Shown: piece after piece, positions 45,145 to 58,315 of the stretch
Numbering within the stretch: the stretch's first letter is position 1
Layout: the number at the start of each line of letters is the position of its first letter
Assembly: GCA_946699065.1 (NCBI GenBank)
Contig: CAMPDV010000060.1
Location: forward strand, 620,001-684,000
From: Loxodes magnus
Taxonomy: Eukaryota; Ciliophora; Karyorelictea; Loxodida; Loxodidae
DNA length: 64,000 nt
Reading direction: 5' to 3'
Made by a program: the position numbers and the translations under genes
Notes under the pieces: generated by a model
The model's input: the letters and a program-made list of their open reading frames with translations, nothing else
Database searches by the model: none
What the model was told of the DNA's origin: nothing

Positions 45145-48100
45145 GAACAATTTAATTTTATTCATCTTTAATTTACTTCTATCAACTTTGCTTCTTCGTT
45201 AGAACCTAAGCCATAAATTTTGCTCATGTTCTTGTGCCTTCAGACATAAGCATTTCATTATATCTAATTCTTGTGTAAAACTTAAGTAGTAGTTAATCAT
45301 TATATTGCTAATTAAATTGCATAAATTATTAGAAGCATATATGTTTCTATATGATTAATAAAATATTATTAACATAAATATATAAATAAAATTATTTTAT
45401 GGTTATCCAAAGTTATCATTATATATTTCATATCATTTTAAAACTTTCTCTTCCTTTATCTTTTAATAATCGCTGCTGCTTTTGCTTGATTCATCTAGGC
45501 TTTTTTAATTGGGATATTTAGTTACTTCTCTTGACTATATCAGCAAAATTCCTTTTAATTTCATTTTTTGCGTTTGTTCATTTGATTTAGAAAGTTTCAA
45601 TGCTATATGTATAATAACTTAATTCTGTTATAAGTTAAACCTATAACCGGAAAATATCGATTTGAAAGAAATTTATATAATTACAAGGCAATGAATCTTG
45701 TAAATAATTTATTTAATGAATTTAATTTTGTACCTTTAAGAAATAGTTAGAAGCTTACTTTATTTCAAGAAAATAAATAATTTAATGATCAAAATTTGCA
45801 ATCATTTTAATATTAAAATGATGATTTTACTCAAAGGTTTGATTTTTCTTCTTTAAAATATTACTAGTTTATATTATACATGAGGAAGCATTTCCCCATA
45901 ATTCAAGCTATAGATGATTAATCATTAATAAAGATAGATAAAAATATAGACGTTAACTTGCTTTAAAAAATTCCTTCTTATTTTATCAAAAGAAGAGGTA
46001 ATTAAAAAGCTTCTTACGAATCCTTATTGCTTAGGACTTTATTATATATACGCATAAGTTAGAAACATTTCCTAAAAATATTATTAAATTGCGCATTCAC
46101 TCAAATAATATCAAACTAAACAAATATTTTGAACGAATATAATCTTAAGAGTATTATTAAGCTCATTAAGAGTATATTCTTATGTACATCATAATCAGAA
46201 CAAAGATTCGTATGTAGAAATGCTTTCTTAAAATAATCAATTTAGTATATTAAAGAGAATTCTCCTTAATCACTAACATCTGAGGTTTTAGCTATCAAAA
46301 TCTCAGAATTATTTAGTCTTAAACTAGGAAATATTATAATACTATGAGTTTTATTCAAAACTTTTAGAGTTTACTAATTTTTAAAATAGACTCTAAAATA
46401 ATATTATGAAAGCTTTTTAAAACAGTTAAACATTTTTAATCAAACAAAGTGTTTGAAGTATTGGATATTCTTAAAAGTTGCTGATTATATTTATTTTCAA
46501 AGTTATAACTTGCGAATTTAGATAAAATAATTAAAATATTACTTGGATTATAGACTCTATAACAGTTTTTATAGCATCTCATCTAGCGAGAAATTTCTTA
46601 GAGGTAGAAGTATTACAATCTAGTTATAAAATATTTAAATAGCAAGTTCAGCAATCTAAATTAGTATTTCTGGATTAATCTATTTTAAGTAATCATAAAT
46701 TATATCTACATACTTAAAGTTAATCAGGTTTTTAATACTTCTGCGGTATTTTTAAAATTAAAAACTTTTAATTAAATCCTTTACTTTAACTTTTCCATTT
46801 TAGAAACTAAAAATTTTTAGGTAAGTAATAAAAGAATAAATCTTAAAGTCTAAATAAAATAAATTTAATATATAAACCTAGAAGCTTTTAGATTTCATCC
46901 TTCCCAGTTTGATCAGATTTTTAAATAATTTATTGTTCAGTGCTATAAATATCTATCCTTAATTCTTTTGATTTCATACTTACAATAAAATTTAGTAGAA
47001 ACGTAAAATTTACATCTATGCAACTAAATCCTTAAAATTATAGCTTTTAGAACTTTTATCATATTTATTGATATAATAACTAGTTAATGTAAAAGTGAAG
47101 CAAGCTTTAGTATGAAAACTGATATTAACTCAATTTTTACTATTAATTAAATGTTTAAATTTGAAGATTGTTAAATTGACAAAATAGTTGCTATTAAGAC
47201 TAATAGTTCCCTAATATATTTTGATCTGTTGTAAAATTTAGCTTTCATTAATAATCAATTAAGTAGTCATAGCATTTGCAATTATAGTGCTTTATATTGT
47301 TATTACTCTTTATTATTAGATACCTACTGAGATCGTCTAGATAAATATAATAGTTTAACATACTAGCAAGTAACTAAAATAAGAAAGCTGCTTATAATTT
47401 TAGAATCTTATTAACTTTTACTAGGTAAATTATTTAATAGTTAATCAATAAATCAATACCTTTAGAAATCCAAGCTTAATAATTAAAAAATAACAAGTTT
47501 AAATGGTGAAATATTTGAATTATATAAACAATTGAATCTACAAATAGTAATGATATATAAGTTAAAAATGTATATCCATTCTTAGAACTCTAATGAAGCA
47601 AAATTAATATATTGTAATACTATAGAGGCAAATTATTATTAATTTTAGCTAATTAAAAGGCATATGATGTAATGTAGCTTGCTTATTAGTAGTAATTCTA
47701 TTTTTAAGATGTTTATTTTTTATTGTTGTAAGAGTTTTGCTTATATTTAAAATAGTAAAATATTGATAAAGATTAAAACAAATAATCTTATGTACCTTTC
47801 TATTGATGAACATACTATTTTACAACAAATTATAGAAAACTAGGACTTTTTATCTAGCCTACTAAGTTATAAAGCTGTGAAAATAATAGTTACCGTATTG
47901 CTAAAAAATTGATTATCATTAGTAGTGATTATTCAAAATGATAAATATAATTAAAACCAATTAAACTTAAGACTCTATAAATATTTAAAGCTATTAACAA
48001 AAGAGTAACAAGCAGTATTTAAATAATTAAATGTCTTAATTTAAATTAGATTGTTTTCAAGCTTTATAGTAATCATATCGATATAAAAATAATATAGATA

Positions 48101-50691
48101 TTAATTAAATAGTACCTACTATTGTAGAAGCAGTAATATCACAATCATACGCAAGAATTTATTATAATCTAATTTTCATAATAAGCGAAAGTTTTTATTA
48201 TATCCTTTTAAGTCAGAAATAATAATAAAATAGACACTTCAAATAACCTAATTTTAAAAATCTACTAAGATTTGGACTAATTATATAAAAAAGGAACTTA
48301 AATAGCTTAAAGAATGATGCTATTTATATAAACTAAGAAAGTATTAGTTAATTTAGCTTAATTATAATATTATATTATGCTTATTTATAAGAATAATATC
48401 TTATATACATAAACAAATATTTTATAAAAAGGAAATATATTTAATAAAAGGTAATCAATTTTATAGTGCTAATTATCTTATATATTGAAATTTAATAATT
48501 CTTTGTTATTATTTATTAGAAACATGATAACCTAAAAGTATATGACTAAGTTTTAGATAATCTTTCTTATAAGTGCTCTTTTATTAAAGCAGCATTTATA
48601 TTTACTTAGGCACTAGATTAAAGATAGATAAAGCTTTAAGTTTTTAAAGATAGCTAGATTTATATATAAGTAAAATCTTACAGCTAATACAATATAATCA
48701 ACTTAGATCTATCTCTTACTATTAATTATTTCAAAAATCCCTTTAATTCAGAATATAAAAGTCTGTAGTTTAAAATAAATTTATATTAAAAGACTTTTGA
48801 ACTGATTTGTTCTATTTTAAAAGTAGAGATGTAAAAGTAATACTTTAATAGAATTTTAATTATTAATAATTAGTTGAAAATGCATTGCTTTATAATATTG
48901 ATGTAGAGCATTTTAGTTATTGACAGTACACTAATAATCAGAAAGTAATTTTCCTCGTTATATTCATACAAGTAAAAAGTTTTTAAATAAGAAAATAAAA
49001 TATAGAAAACCAAAAATAAATGTAAAAACCTTTAATTAATACCTTTTAATAAAATTATGTATCCTCTCTTTATAATTTTCATTAAAGGGATATCCATCTA
49101 ATTTTTATTAGTTCATCTAGTTTTTCATTAAATATTTATATTAATTAATTTTTTTAATTATCTATCTTTTCAAGCTTGCTCTTATAATAATTAAAGCTAT
49201 TATTTGTACCAAAACGATAATTGATTGAAATTATAGTAATTTTGACTAGAATTTAATTTGTTAAATTTTTCTCTTTAATTTGTTTACTAAAAATAATGGA
49301 AATTTATATGTATTATACTTTTTTCATTATAAGCTTTTTGATATCTAAAATAAATATTTAAGCATTTTATTTAGATTTTTTATAAAAAATAGAAATTACT
49401 AGAATTAAAATATCTTAGACATAAGTTATTTGATAAGAATATGTAACTAGTTAGTGGAAATCTTGCACAAAAGGTAAAGTTTTAAATGAGAATCAGATTG
49501 CCTTTCTAATTTTTCTAAAGGGAAAAATCACAAAAAATTATTATTCCAAGAAATTATTTTGATTTGAAGCATTTCTCCAAAATAATATATTAATCATTAC
49601 AGTCTGCCTATAACTCTCTTATATGTTTCTTTAATTTATTCTTATTTCAAAACTTAATATCAATTATCTATCCGATAATAGGAATTTTAGAATTTATAAT
49701 ATTCAAACAGGATATGAGAAGTCTAAAGTTAATTAGTAAATAAAGTAAAACTAGTATGTAGAAAATATGATTTAAATTAATTAAGAAGCTATTAAATAAA
49801 TCAAATTGCTTAATATCTAAAATAGCATAAGTCTAATTTATTATTTATTATAACCTTCAATTAAGATTATTTTGAGAAAAAAACATAATTAAGCTTAAAT
49901 AGTTTGGTAATAGTAGCAACTATTTTTTCATAGATGATAAATAATTATATTATAATAACTTGTACTTTAATTAATAGCTAGATTTCAAATTATCACACTA
50001 GGATCTCTAATATAACTAATTTTAAAGTAAGACAGTTAAATAATTTTCGTAATTAAAAGCTAATAACTCTTTGAGTAGTTTAGTATAAGACTAATAAGCT
50101 TACTTTTAAGCTAAAGCAGATAACTTATTTATATCATAATTAAATTAATTTACACTGCTTTAAATTATAAAGAAGATAAAAGTACTACATTAGTGAATTA
50201 CTAGTTGCTTATATTAATATAATAAACTTTAAATTATAATCAAAACATTTCTAAAAAAGGAAATCATTAGGTTATCCACTGACTATTCATGAACTGGTAA
50301 TAATAGAAGAGCAACTTAAATTAAAAAATAAAGCGATAAAAGCTAGAAAATTATAAGATTCTTGTTATTACTTAGTAACAATTTTAGGAGACCAGGAAAT
50401 ATTTACTATCTGATTTGAAAAGAAAAATATTTACAACTATATGAGCATTCATGCTTGCGACGAATAAATTGAATCTATAAAGCTACTTATGAAATTTATA
50501 AATCTAAATTAATAATATATTCAAAATACCTTTTAATAAATTAATTATTAATTAGAGATAAAATAAAAGCTTGTAATATCCTTAATGAGTTAAATTATGC
50601 TAAATGATACTTTCTTGTTCAATGATTCTAGAGTTTTCTAGACATTTCTAGAATAAATGTTAATTTTAATTGAGGTTTTTTTATAATAAGT
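45145..50691. other. 5.5-kb AT-rich intergenic region
   Basis: One frame can be read almost end to end if TGA is Trp, but its Asp+Glu+Gly+Ala+Pro fraction (about 7-8% where I counted) is no higher than that of random DNA at this base composition. TGA is also not depleted. I therefore call the stretch non-coding. The last 70 bp hold the TTCTAGA array upstream of the kinase gene. Confidence 0.5.
50626..50653. promoter_or_regulatory. Heat-shock-element-like array (3x TTCTAGA, 10-bp phase)
   Basis: TTCTAGA occurs at 50626, 50636 and 50646, exactly one helical turn apart, and the last copy completes the palindrome TTCTAGAA. Inverted nTTCnnGAAn units are what trimeric heat-shock factor binds. The array ends 38 bp before the kinase start codon, so it is in promoter or 5'-leader position. 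Function is inferred from the motif only. Confidence 0.5.
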
Positions 50692-52950
50692 ATGATAAAA
50701 CTAATATTACTCATTTAGACTCTTTTATACTCAATCTCTTTTACTACTGAGATTTAAAGCCAAGAAACTAACTTATAGGTGATTTAATCTAAAACTTCCT
50801 CTCAAATTATTCCAACTATTTCTTGATCACAAGATGCTCAGCTGATTCCTTCTATTGAAGGAATTCTTTATATTAAGAATAATGGAGATGAAGAGTTAAA
50901 GTAAACTGACATTAGTATTGATTAACTCGCTGGAAATACTACCTTCTCGATTTCCGAGTTTCCTCAAATATCATTAATTACAGATAAGATCACCGAACTG
51001 TTGGTTTATGATGTTGAAAACTAAGAAATCTAGCAATGTAACTTTGATGTTGAGCAAAGTTCGATGAAAGAAAATATAGTTTTAATTATAAATGAGTTGT
51101 TCAAAGTAAGAGCAATTAATAGAACAACTGGAAGACAAAAATGGAATTTTACTTATTAGAGATTTAACCTTTTAGATAAGGAATACAATACTAGCTTAAT
51201 AAAAACTATTTTAGATACTAAAAGTATAAATTCAGGCTAGATTTCAGTTAAAACTACCTTAGGTTTTTCAAAAACCTGACTAGAGCAAATAAAAAACCAT
51301 TTCAATATACTTTATTATATGGTTTCTATTTGACTTACTGATATAGGGGCGGGAATTGATTTTAATTGCTTGTTAGTAGTTCTGCTTATTTATTGAATCA
51401 TCTATAAAAATATGGTATAGTAATGTAAAAATCCTGTACCTTAAACACCAGCAATAATTCCGTATCATCCTACCAATCCCGAATAATGATCTATTTAATC
51501 TGCTATAAATGCAGATATTAATTAAATAGAAATTCAATGACTAATGTAAGAATTTTAGTTTACTAGAGAATAAGCGTATAAGTTGTATATATATTTATAG
51601 ATGATAAAATAGAAGCAGCAGTTTCAATAAGCAAAACTTTAACTATTATGGCCAGACTTCAATAAAGATCTTATCTCTAAGGATGTTTAATGCCAAAGCA
51701 AATTTACTATAGGTTCTCTGTCGTACATTAAATCTGATAAAATAAAGTCAATTAGTAACTGGGATCATCTTCAGTGTGAAGAAAATAGTTTTGAAAACTT
51801 AAGTTCGTTATGCTAAAATGGATTGTTTGAAAATTTGTTTATAAATTAAGGAGAAATAGGAAAAGGGGGCTTTGGAAAAGTCTTCAAAGTAATTCATAGA
51901 TTTGACAGATAGTATTATGCCGTTAAAACAGTAATTCTAGATTAAAAGAAGAACCTTGTAAATGAAAAATAAAGAAGAGAAGTTACAACCATGCTCTAAC
52001 TTAATTCACCGTATATAGTTAGATATGTTTTTTGCTGGATTGAGGAATTAAAAGATAATAAATTATATCTATCAAATGAAATTGAATCAATAGATGAATC
52101 AATAGATGAACCAATAGATGGATCAATAGAAGAGATAGACTAATAAGATAGAACTGAATAAGAAGATAAAATTGATTCAATAGATACATCTTAATTAAAA
52201 TCAGAAAAATCAAGTTAATCATCTTCAAATCTAGAGTCGCTCCCTTTTGAGTGGAATAGAAGCTAAGAAGAAAAATCGACAGACACAGTATAGTCCTCTG
52301 AAAGAAAACAAATAAAAATAGAAGCTGATAACATAAAATATTGCCTTTATATATAGATGGAATTATGCGAGGGATCGACTTTAAAGGATTTAATCGAAAA
52401 TAAGAAGAATTAAAGTTAGACAGAAATAGAAGAATCAAGTTTTTATTCGTAAAATCATAAAATCAACTTATTTAAATAGATTGTTAAAGGCCTTAAATAT
52501 ATACACTCAAAAGGAATAGTTCATAGAGATCTAAAGCCAAGTAATATTTTCCTTATCAACAATTATTAAAATATAAAAATAGGAGATTTTGGACTTGCTC
52601 GAAAGATGCTAAAAGATAAGCAGCTTGATAATCCTATTAAAGAATTAAAAATGTCTAACAATTTAGGAACCCCACTATATTAAGCTCCTGAACTTTATGA
52701 TGGCTAATATGATTTCTCAGTTGATATTTTTTCGTTGGGAATAATTCTTTTAGAATTGTTATGGAAATTTGACACATAACAAGAACGAGTTTTCAGCTTA
52801 TTAGCTCTCTAATAAAGCAAGAAACTTCCAGAAGGTATGAAATAAACAAAAGTAGGCAATCTCATTCTTAAAATGGTTGACAACGATTCCCAAAAAAGAC
52901 CTAATGCTGATCAAATACTGAATGAAATTAAATTATTTGAGAATCATTGA
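50692..52950 (+). CDS. PERK-like ER transmembrane protein kinase, 752 aa
   Basis: 752 residues, ATG 50692 to TGA 52948-52950. Residues 1-18 are a signal peptide (MIKLILLIQTLLYSISF). The luminal part (about 20-220) has the propeller-type strand KVRAINRTTGRQKWNFTY seen in PERK/IRE1 sensors. A single TM (FNCLLVVLLIYWIIYKNMV) lies at about 224-243. The kinase domain (about 385-750) has EIGKGGFGKVFKV, AVKTV (Lys near 409), YIVRYVFCWIE, HRDLKPSNIFLI, KIGDFGLARKM and GTPLYQAPELYDG. An acidic insert (about 456-546, with SIDE repeats) splits strands beta4 and beta5, as in eIF2-alpha kinases. That points to an ER-stress eIF2-alpha kinase; there is no RNase domain, so it is not IRE1. It is preceded by a heat-shock-element-like array. 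TGA gives Trp six or more times. Confidence 0.88.
52083..52131 (+). repeat. 12-bp coding tandem repeat (Ser-Ile-Asp-Glu)
   Basis: Four imperfect copies of the unit tcaatagatgaa inside the kinase insert encode SIDESIDEPIDGSIEE. It lies in the eIF2-alpha-kinase-type insert loop, where length variation is common. Confidence 0.8.
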
Positions 52951-54153
52951 AGTTTTAGCTTAAAACTTTTATAACATTTAAATTGTTCATATTTCAAATA
53001 ATCTTTTCTCTCAAAATTTAAACTTTTACTCATCTTTATATTTGTTCTATTTGTAAACTTTTCATTCTTACTAATTTTTAATTCTTCATACCTGTGGTAG
53101 GAGAAATTTTAAGTAACATTCATGAATTTACACTAACCTATATGAGTCTAAATTAGGTTAATATTTTTTATATTTAAATTTTAAAGAAAATATTTCTTAA
53201 AAAGTATGGCTCTCAACTATTTTTACTTAAATAGGTATACTTGCCGCTTTAATTTTAAAGATAAATTAGTAAACCTTTAGTAAGTTAATTTATAAAGGTT
53301 TTAAAAATTAGAATTATATTACTATTTAATACCAAACAAATTATTGATACATATTAAATTTAGTCTCTTTATGAACACATAAATATCCTATAAATTCATT
53401 TACTTTATGAAATATAACTCATTCTTAGTTAAATAGATTCTGAAGATTCTTTTTGCTAAAGTTTTAATATTATTATAATAAGTGGGATGGTAATCAAATT
53501 GAGCTTAATTAGATAGGCTAATATACAGTTATTTAAATATTTCCTTTTATTCTCTGTTTAATTCTTTAAAGTTTGATCATTTATATGTTTAGCTTAAATA
53601 ATTCTAAGCTAAATTTTATATATTCAAAAGTTATTTTTAAACTGCTATTTTTCTTTCTTCTACATTGATTTTTATATGTAATTTTGTTTAAAAAAGACTA
53701 AAGAAAAATAGAGTTAAAAGTAAATTAGATAGATATTCTATAAAGTGATTTCTATTGAAGGCTTATAAGCTTAACATGATTCTTTACTTTCCTATTTCTA
53801 AATTTTAAGGAAATATAGCTCTATTATCCTTATTACAGTCTATTAAGCACACACTTAAGATATTCTTTATTTGCATACTTAATAAAATTTAAATTTAGTA
53901 TTTGAAGTTCTGAATTTATTATACTTGGATATAATAATATTAAGAAACATTTAAACTCTTCTCAAGTATACGAAAGAGAGTTTAGTAAATAATCAAGAAG
54001 AGCAATTTTAAAATAGTTTGGTATAATAAATGTTGAGATAGCTATTTGATATAAATATTCTTGGTACAAGTTAAACTAATCTAATTTATTCTTTTAAGCA
54101 TAAGGGAAAAGAGTAAGTTGTAATAATGGACTTATTATAAAAAAGGATTAAAA
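52951..54153. other. AT-rich intergenic region
   Basis: 1.2 kb between two plus-strand genes. Nothing supportable was seen. Confidence 0.55.
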
Positions 54154-55452
54154 ATGAGTAAAATCATAGGAAATTCTTTAAATGACCGAAAAGAAAAAAA
54201 TATTTATGGGAAAGGTCTTTTACCTACTTAATAAAAAGTTCGTGATTCTATGACAGGAAAACGTAAATTTCATGGTGCCTTTAGAGGAGGATTCTAAGCT
54301 GGATATAAGAACACTTGTGATACAAATTTAGGATTTTAACCTGCTAGTTTTATAAGCTCTAGAAGTAACAAAGCAAAAGTAAAATAGTAGAAAGTAGAAG
54401 ATTTATTGGATATTGAAGATATAGAAGAAAATTAAGATAACATTAAAGTATAAGAAGAACTTGCAATCAGCTTTAGCCAAAACTTTTAAAATTCTATAGG
54501 CTTTAAGATTTTATCGATATTAAAGACTTAAAAGAAAAAAATGTACGGAGCAGCAAGGCGGCCTTAAGCAGAATAACCATTAAGAAGAAACTTGAAAGAT
54601 TATTCAGGTCTTGGTTTCATAAGCAACTCAAATTAAAATTAAACTTAAACAAATCAAAAACCATAAACAAGTAAACAGAAGGATTCAATTAAAAGTATAT
54701 TTAAAACCAATAATTGAATTGATGGAGATTAAGAGGATTACAACATATAAGAACAGCCTGCTGCTTCTTTCTAACTTTTTAAGTTAAACCAGTTTATAAA
54801 GAATTCTAACGCCGAGTGAAGCTGCGAAAGTTAAATTGTGAAAGTTCCTAAAGAGTTTATTCCTAAAGTTATTTAATTTGAGCCAATGGAAATATTAAGG
54901 AAATTTCTCACTCCTAATTAAAGAGCTAAAATTTTAGGTGAAAAATAGAGCTGGTATTCAGATAATAGAAATAAAAACTTCTAGAACTTAAATTCTAAAT
55001 TTATAAGATCAAGCTAGTAAGAAAATCAAGTTCAAAGCTCTTCTTAAGCAAAGAATTCACAAAAAGAAAATTTTATAGATCTATGTAATGACTAAGAAGA
55101 GTAATTTCTTATTACTTCAATTACTGAAAATAATAAAACTGTGAATTAGTAGAGACTAACTCCAAAGCCTCCTCAAAGGAAAGTCTCCTCTTGAACTCCT
55201 TGTTAAATTTTGTGTTAGAAAATGAATATTATCACCACACATATTTAACCAAAAAAATTTAATGTATAGAGCTAAGAGATTGATCTTTAAACACCACTTC
55301 TTTGCAGAGAAGATGCAAAAGAATGGTAAGATCTCTTTGATTTCGTCTTTAATTAAAGTGAAACATCAAATTTTAGAAATGAACCTAAATAGGACTAGAC
55401 AAAAGAAAGGGAAAAACCAAAAAATAATAGAACAAGGTCAAGATCAAGATGA
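54154..55452 (+). CDS. GPATCH1-like splicing-associated protein with degenerate G-patch
   Basis: 432 residues, ATG 54154 to TGA 55450-55452. The N-terminus NIYGKGLLPTQQ...RKFHGAFRGGFQAGYKNTC matches the GPATCH1 N-terminal block (F-x-G-A-F-x-G-G-F-S/Q-A-G-Y-x-N-T). Next comes IGFKILSILKTQKKKMYGAARRP at the G-patch position, which keeps the start of the motif but lacks the Gly-rich W-x-x-G-x-G-x-G part. Further on are DYSGLGFISN, VSSWTPCQILCQKMNI (the W-x-P-x-x-L-C block, Trp from TGA), REDAKEWQDLFDFVFNQSE (the D-L-F-x-x-I/V-F block) and an Arg/Ser end TRSRSR. GPATCH1 associates with spliceosomes, where G-patches activate DEAH helicases. The loss of G-patch glycines is notable. Confidence 0.82.
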
Positions 55453-56354
55453 TTACTGAAGTATTTTATATTAAACTCTAATCATAATTTAGACATTTGT
55501 TATCAGTTAAATTTTATATTTATTGAATCAATTTTACAATAAAATTTTAAAAAATGCGCATATTTTTTAATTGAAAGAAATCCCAAATGAAAGTGAATAA
55601 TGATAGAAAACTTTTTAGCTAATAACTCCATAACTTAATTTTTAAGGTAAATTAATTAAAGGACTTTTTTCTTACTGATTGCCTTTAAATCATAAATCCT
55701 ATGAATAACTAGTAATTAAAGTTTTTAATTTTTTATTCTTAAGTAAATTTTTAAGATAATACATAAAACTTGATTAAGAAATAACTAAAAATAAGTGAAG
55801 CAAAATTTATTTATTTGCATATATTATAAAAGACTATTGTCTATTAAGTTTATTTGTTCCATTTATTTCTAAAAATTAAAAAAACAATTAGAAATTATAT
55901 TAAGAGTAAGCTAATAAAATTAAATAAGTACTAGTCAGTTAGTTTATTTTCCTTAATGAATAACAAATAGTAAGAATATGCTTTTAATACTTATTATCAA
56001 AGCTATTTTAATAAAGACATCTTAGGCAAATGTAATTTACAATATTTTAAATTATATCAAAGTCAAAATATTAGCTTAATAAATATAACTAGCCAGAAAA
56101 AAATGTTTGTATTGTTAATTTAACTAAATTATTAGAAATAATACTTATTATTGTGATTTAGTAAAATATAATCCTTAATTTATTACTTATTAATAGCAGT
56201 GTTGCTAATACTAAATAACTAGTAATAAAATTTTTTATAGATAAACTTCTAGTATTCTTAGATTTGATATAAATAAGTTTAAAAATGAAGCTTATAAGAA
56301 TATATTATAGATAATTCTTATTATTACTAGAAATAGTTTTATAGATAATTTTTT
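55453..56354. other. AT-rich intergenic region between convergent genes
   Basis: About 0.9 kb. No gene, repeat or structured element could be supported. Confidence 0.55.
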
Positions 56355-57677
56355 TCATCTTAATAACTTCTAAGACTTTGATTTTTGAAGTGAGGGTAAA
56401 AACTTAGTTGATTTCCGACAGTACATCTTGCTAATTATGTCTTTTCTATCAATGTTTTAATTAACGTTCGATATGTTTTTCATCATCTCTTTTTCGATTT
56501 CAGGTAATTTTAAGTTTATTCTAGCTGACTTGATCTAGAAGTATTATAACTTTGCATCTAGTGACTATTAAATTTAAGTTAAGCGTTCGTTGAAATCTTA
56601 AGTAAGAGATGAATTTAAGGTTACTATTTAGGATTTTATTCTCTGCTTAAAAATAGAATTTTCTCCTATTTTTATATTAGAATGTTTTTGTGAAATTCTT
56701 TCCGTATTTTTGTTAAATTTTTGTTAATCTTTGAGTATTTAAATCTGTCGCTGATTTTTCCTATTTTTTGGATTGTTCATAAATTTACTTTATGAAAGCT
56801 TTTTAATATTCTCTTATATTTTCTTTTATAGCTCCATTTTATATATTTTAGAGTCTTAAGCATTTAATCCTTATTTATTGAGAGACTTCTAGAAATCTTC
56901 AGAGTACTATTACAAAATTTGAGTTTTTGGTTTTGGAATTAACAAAAGATTGCAATCAAAATCTTAAGCTTTCCACTCTCCACTTGAACTTTATTCTCAA
57001 CTATCTGAATCTACATCACTAGAGTCTTACATTCCGATATTTTGAATTTTGTCAATGAGTTATCCTATAAACTATTATTTGGTACTCATTCTTACTTTTC
57101 ATTTGGATTTTCTAATGGAGCTTCTATTATTTTATTTAAGTTATCTGATGTCATTCTATCTTGATAATTTACTTGATTTAAGGATAGCCTATCTTCTTTT
57201 GCTAATATCTACTGCTTTCTTTTATTAAAAATTATCATGAAACATGCTAAAATTGGCTTTATTCATTAACCTCTACGCATTATTTATCCATGAGCCTCTA
57301 CAGTCAATACAACAGCAAGATTTTCTTCTCATAAATTTCTTCAGCAACTTAGTTTACTAAACTGGAATAATCCCATCATATAAAAGATCATTAAACGTAT
57401 CTTAAATATTTTCACTTCTTGTCCTTTAATTTTTTCTTGGGATAGATCTAAATTTTCTAGGTTAGTAAGGTTCCATTAAGTTAGGCAAGCTAATTCCTAT
57501 TTTCTGCTAACTTATATTATTAATCTTTTTCAAACTCTTCTTTCCTTTTTTATGCTTATCCTTACGATTTGCTTCTTTGATGTTTTGAGTCTTAATTTCA
57601 AAGGCTTTTTTTATATTTTGCTTCAAGCTGCTAATTTTTGATGGTAGCTATTAATTATTACTTTAGTAGTTCTCCAT
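56355..57677 (-). CDS. Unknown basic protein, 440 aa
   Basis: 440 residues, ATG 57677 to TGA 56355-56357, no intron needed. It is strongly basic, Lys/Gln/Ser-rich and mostly predicted disordered: KEANRKDKHKKGKKSLKKIN near the N-terminus, then SLPNLMEPYQPRKFRSIPRK. One Cys cluster, RKSCCCIDCRGSW (about 116-128), is the only distinctive motif. An acidic stretch MQDSSDVDSDSWEQSSSGEW follows at about 221-240. The C-terminal third is helical (EIEKEMMKNISNVNQNIDRK). No family was recognised. The composition and codon bias match the other genes here, so it is very likely real. The Cys cluster could bind metal or be acylated, but that is speculation. Confidence 0.75.
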
Positions 57678-58315
57678 TAATGTTTTACTATATCTATTTA
57701 CTAAGTAATTAAAACCCTTTAATGTAAGTAGTAAGTAACTCTAATTATTTAATATTAAATTAAGAAGTTTAAGTTAAAGTAGAGACAAATATTAGGACTA
57801 TAGTTATATATCAATACTTATAATAACTCTTATTAGTGTAGTACACTTTTTTGTTTATTATTAAGAGTTGATTGCTTCTTTCAGTTTTATAACTTCAATA
57901 GATAGCTCTAGTAATTTTAAAGAGAATTAACTTAGTCATTAAGAAATATAACTTGCTGATGATATATATAAGTAGTAATATTTTTGAATTGAAGTGCATT
58001 TAATTAAAATCAGTAACTTAAAGAAAAGCTTGAAATAGCTTTAAAAATTATAGTCAAAATATTTGTTTATTGAGTTCTTATCTTATGAACTTTCTAAAAT
58101 GTACTTTCCTAATCAAATAATAAAGACTTGTTCTATTAAACAATTTTTTTGTGAAAATCATATAATTAAATAGCTTCTTTGCTTTGAAGATATATTTTTA
58201 GCTCCTTTTAAAGACTTGTAAAATTCTATCTAGAAATTTTTTTCTAAATAAAAAAAATAAAAAGAGGAAATAAAATAGTAAGCTATATGAACAACTAAAA
58301 AATTGCATTAATTGA
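57678..58315. other. AT-rich intergenic region
   Basis: About 640 bp between two minus-strand genes. The FYVE gene frame stays open here without coding character until TGA at 58010-58012. Confidence 0.5.

Noticed and set aside
45691-46347. 218-codon frame from ATG to TGA
   Set aside because: Composition is only slightly above random, and an overlapping frame reads just as well. No motif or homology was recognised.
45122-50690. A single frame open over about 1850 codons if TGA is read as Trp
   Set aside because: Where counted, Asp+Glu+Gly+Ala+Pro make up about 7-8%, no more than random DNA of this base composition gives. TGA is not depleted and other frames look equally protein-like.
52019-52438. 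139-codon antisense ORF
   Set aside because: Shadow of the acidic insert of the PERK-like kinase gene on the plus strand.
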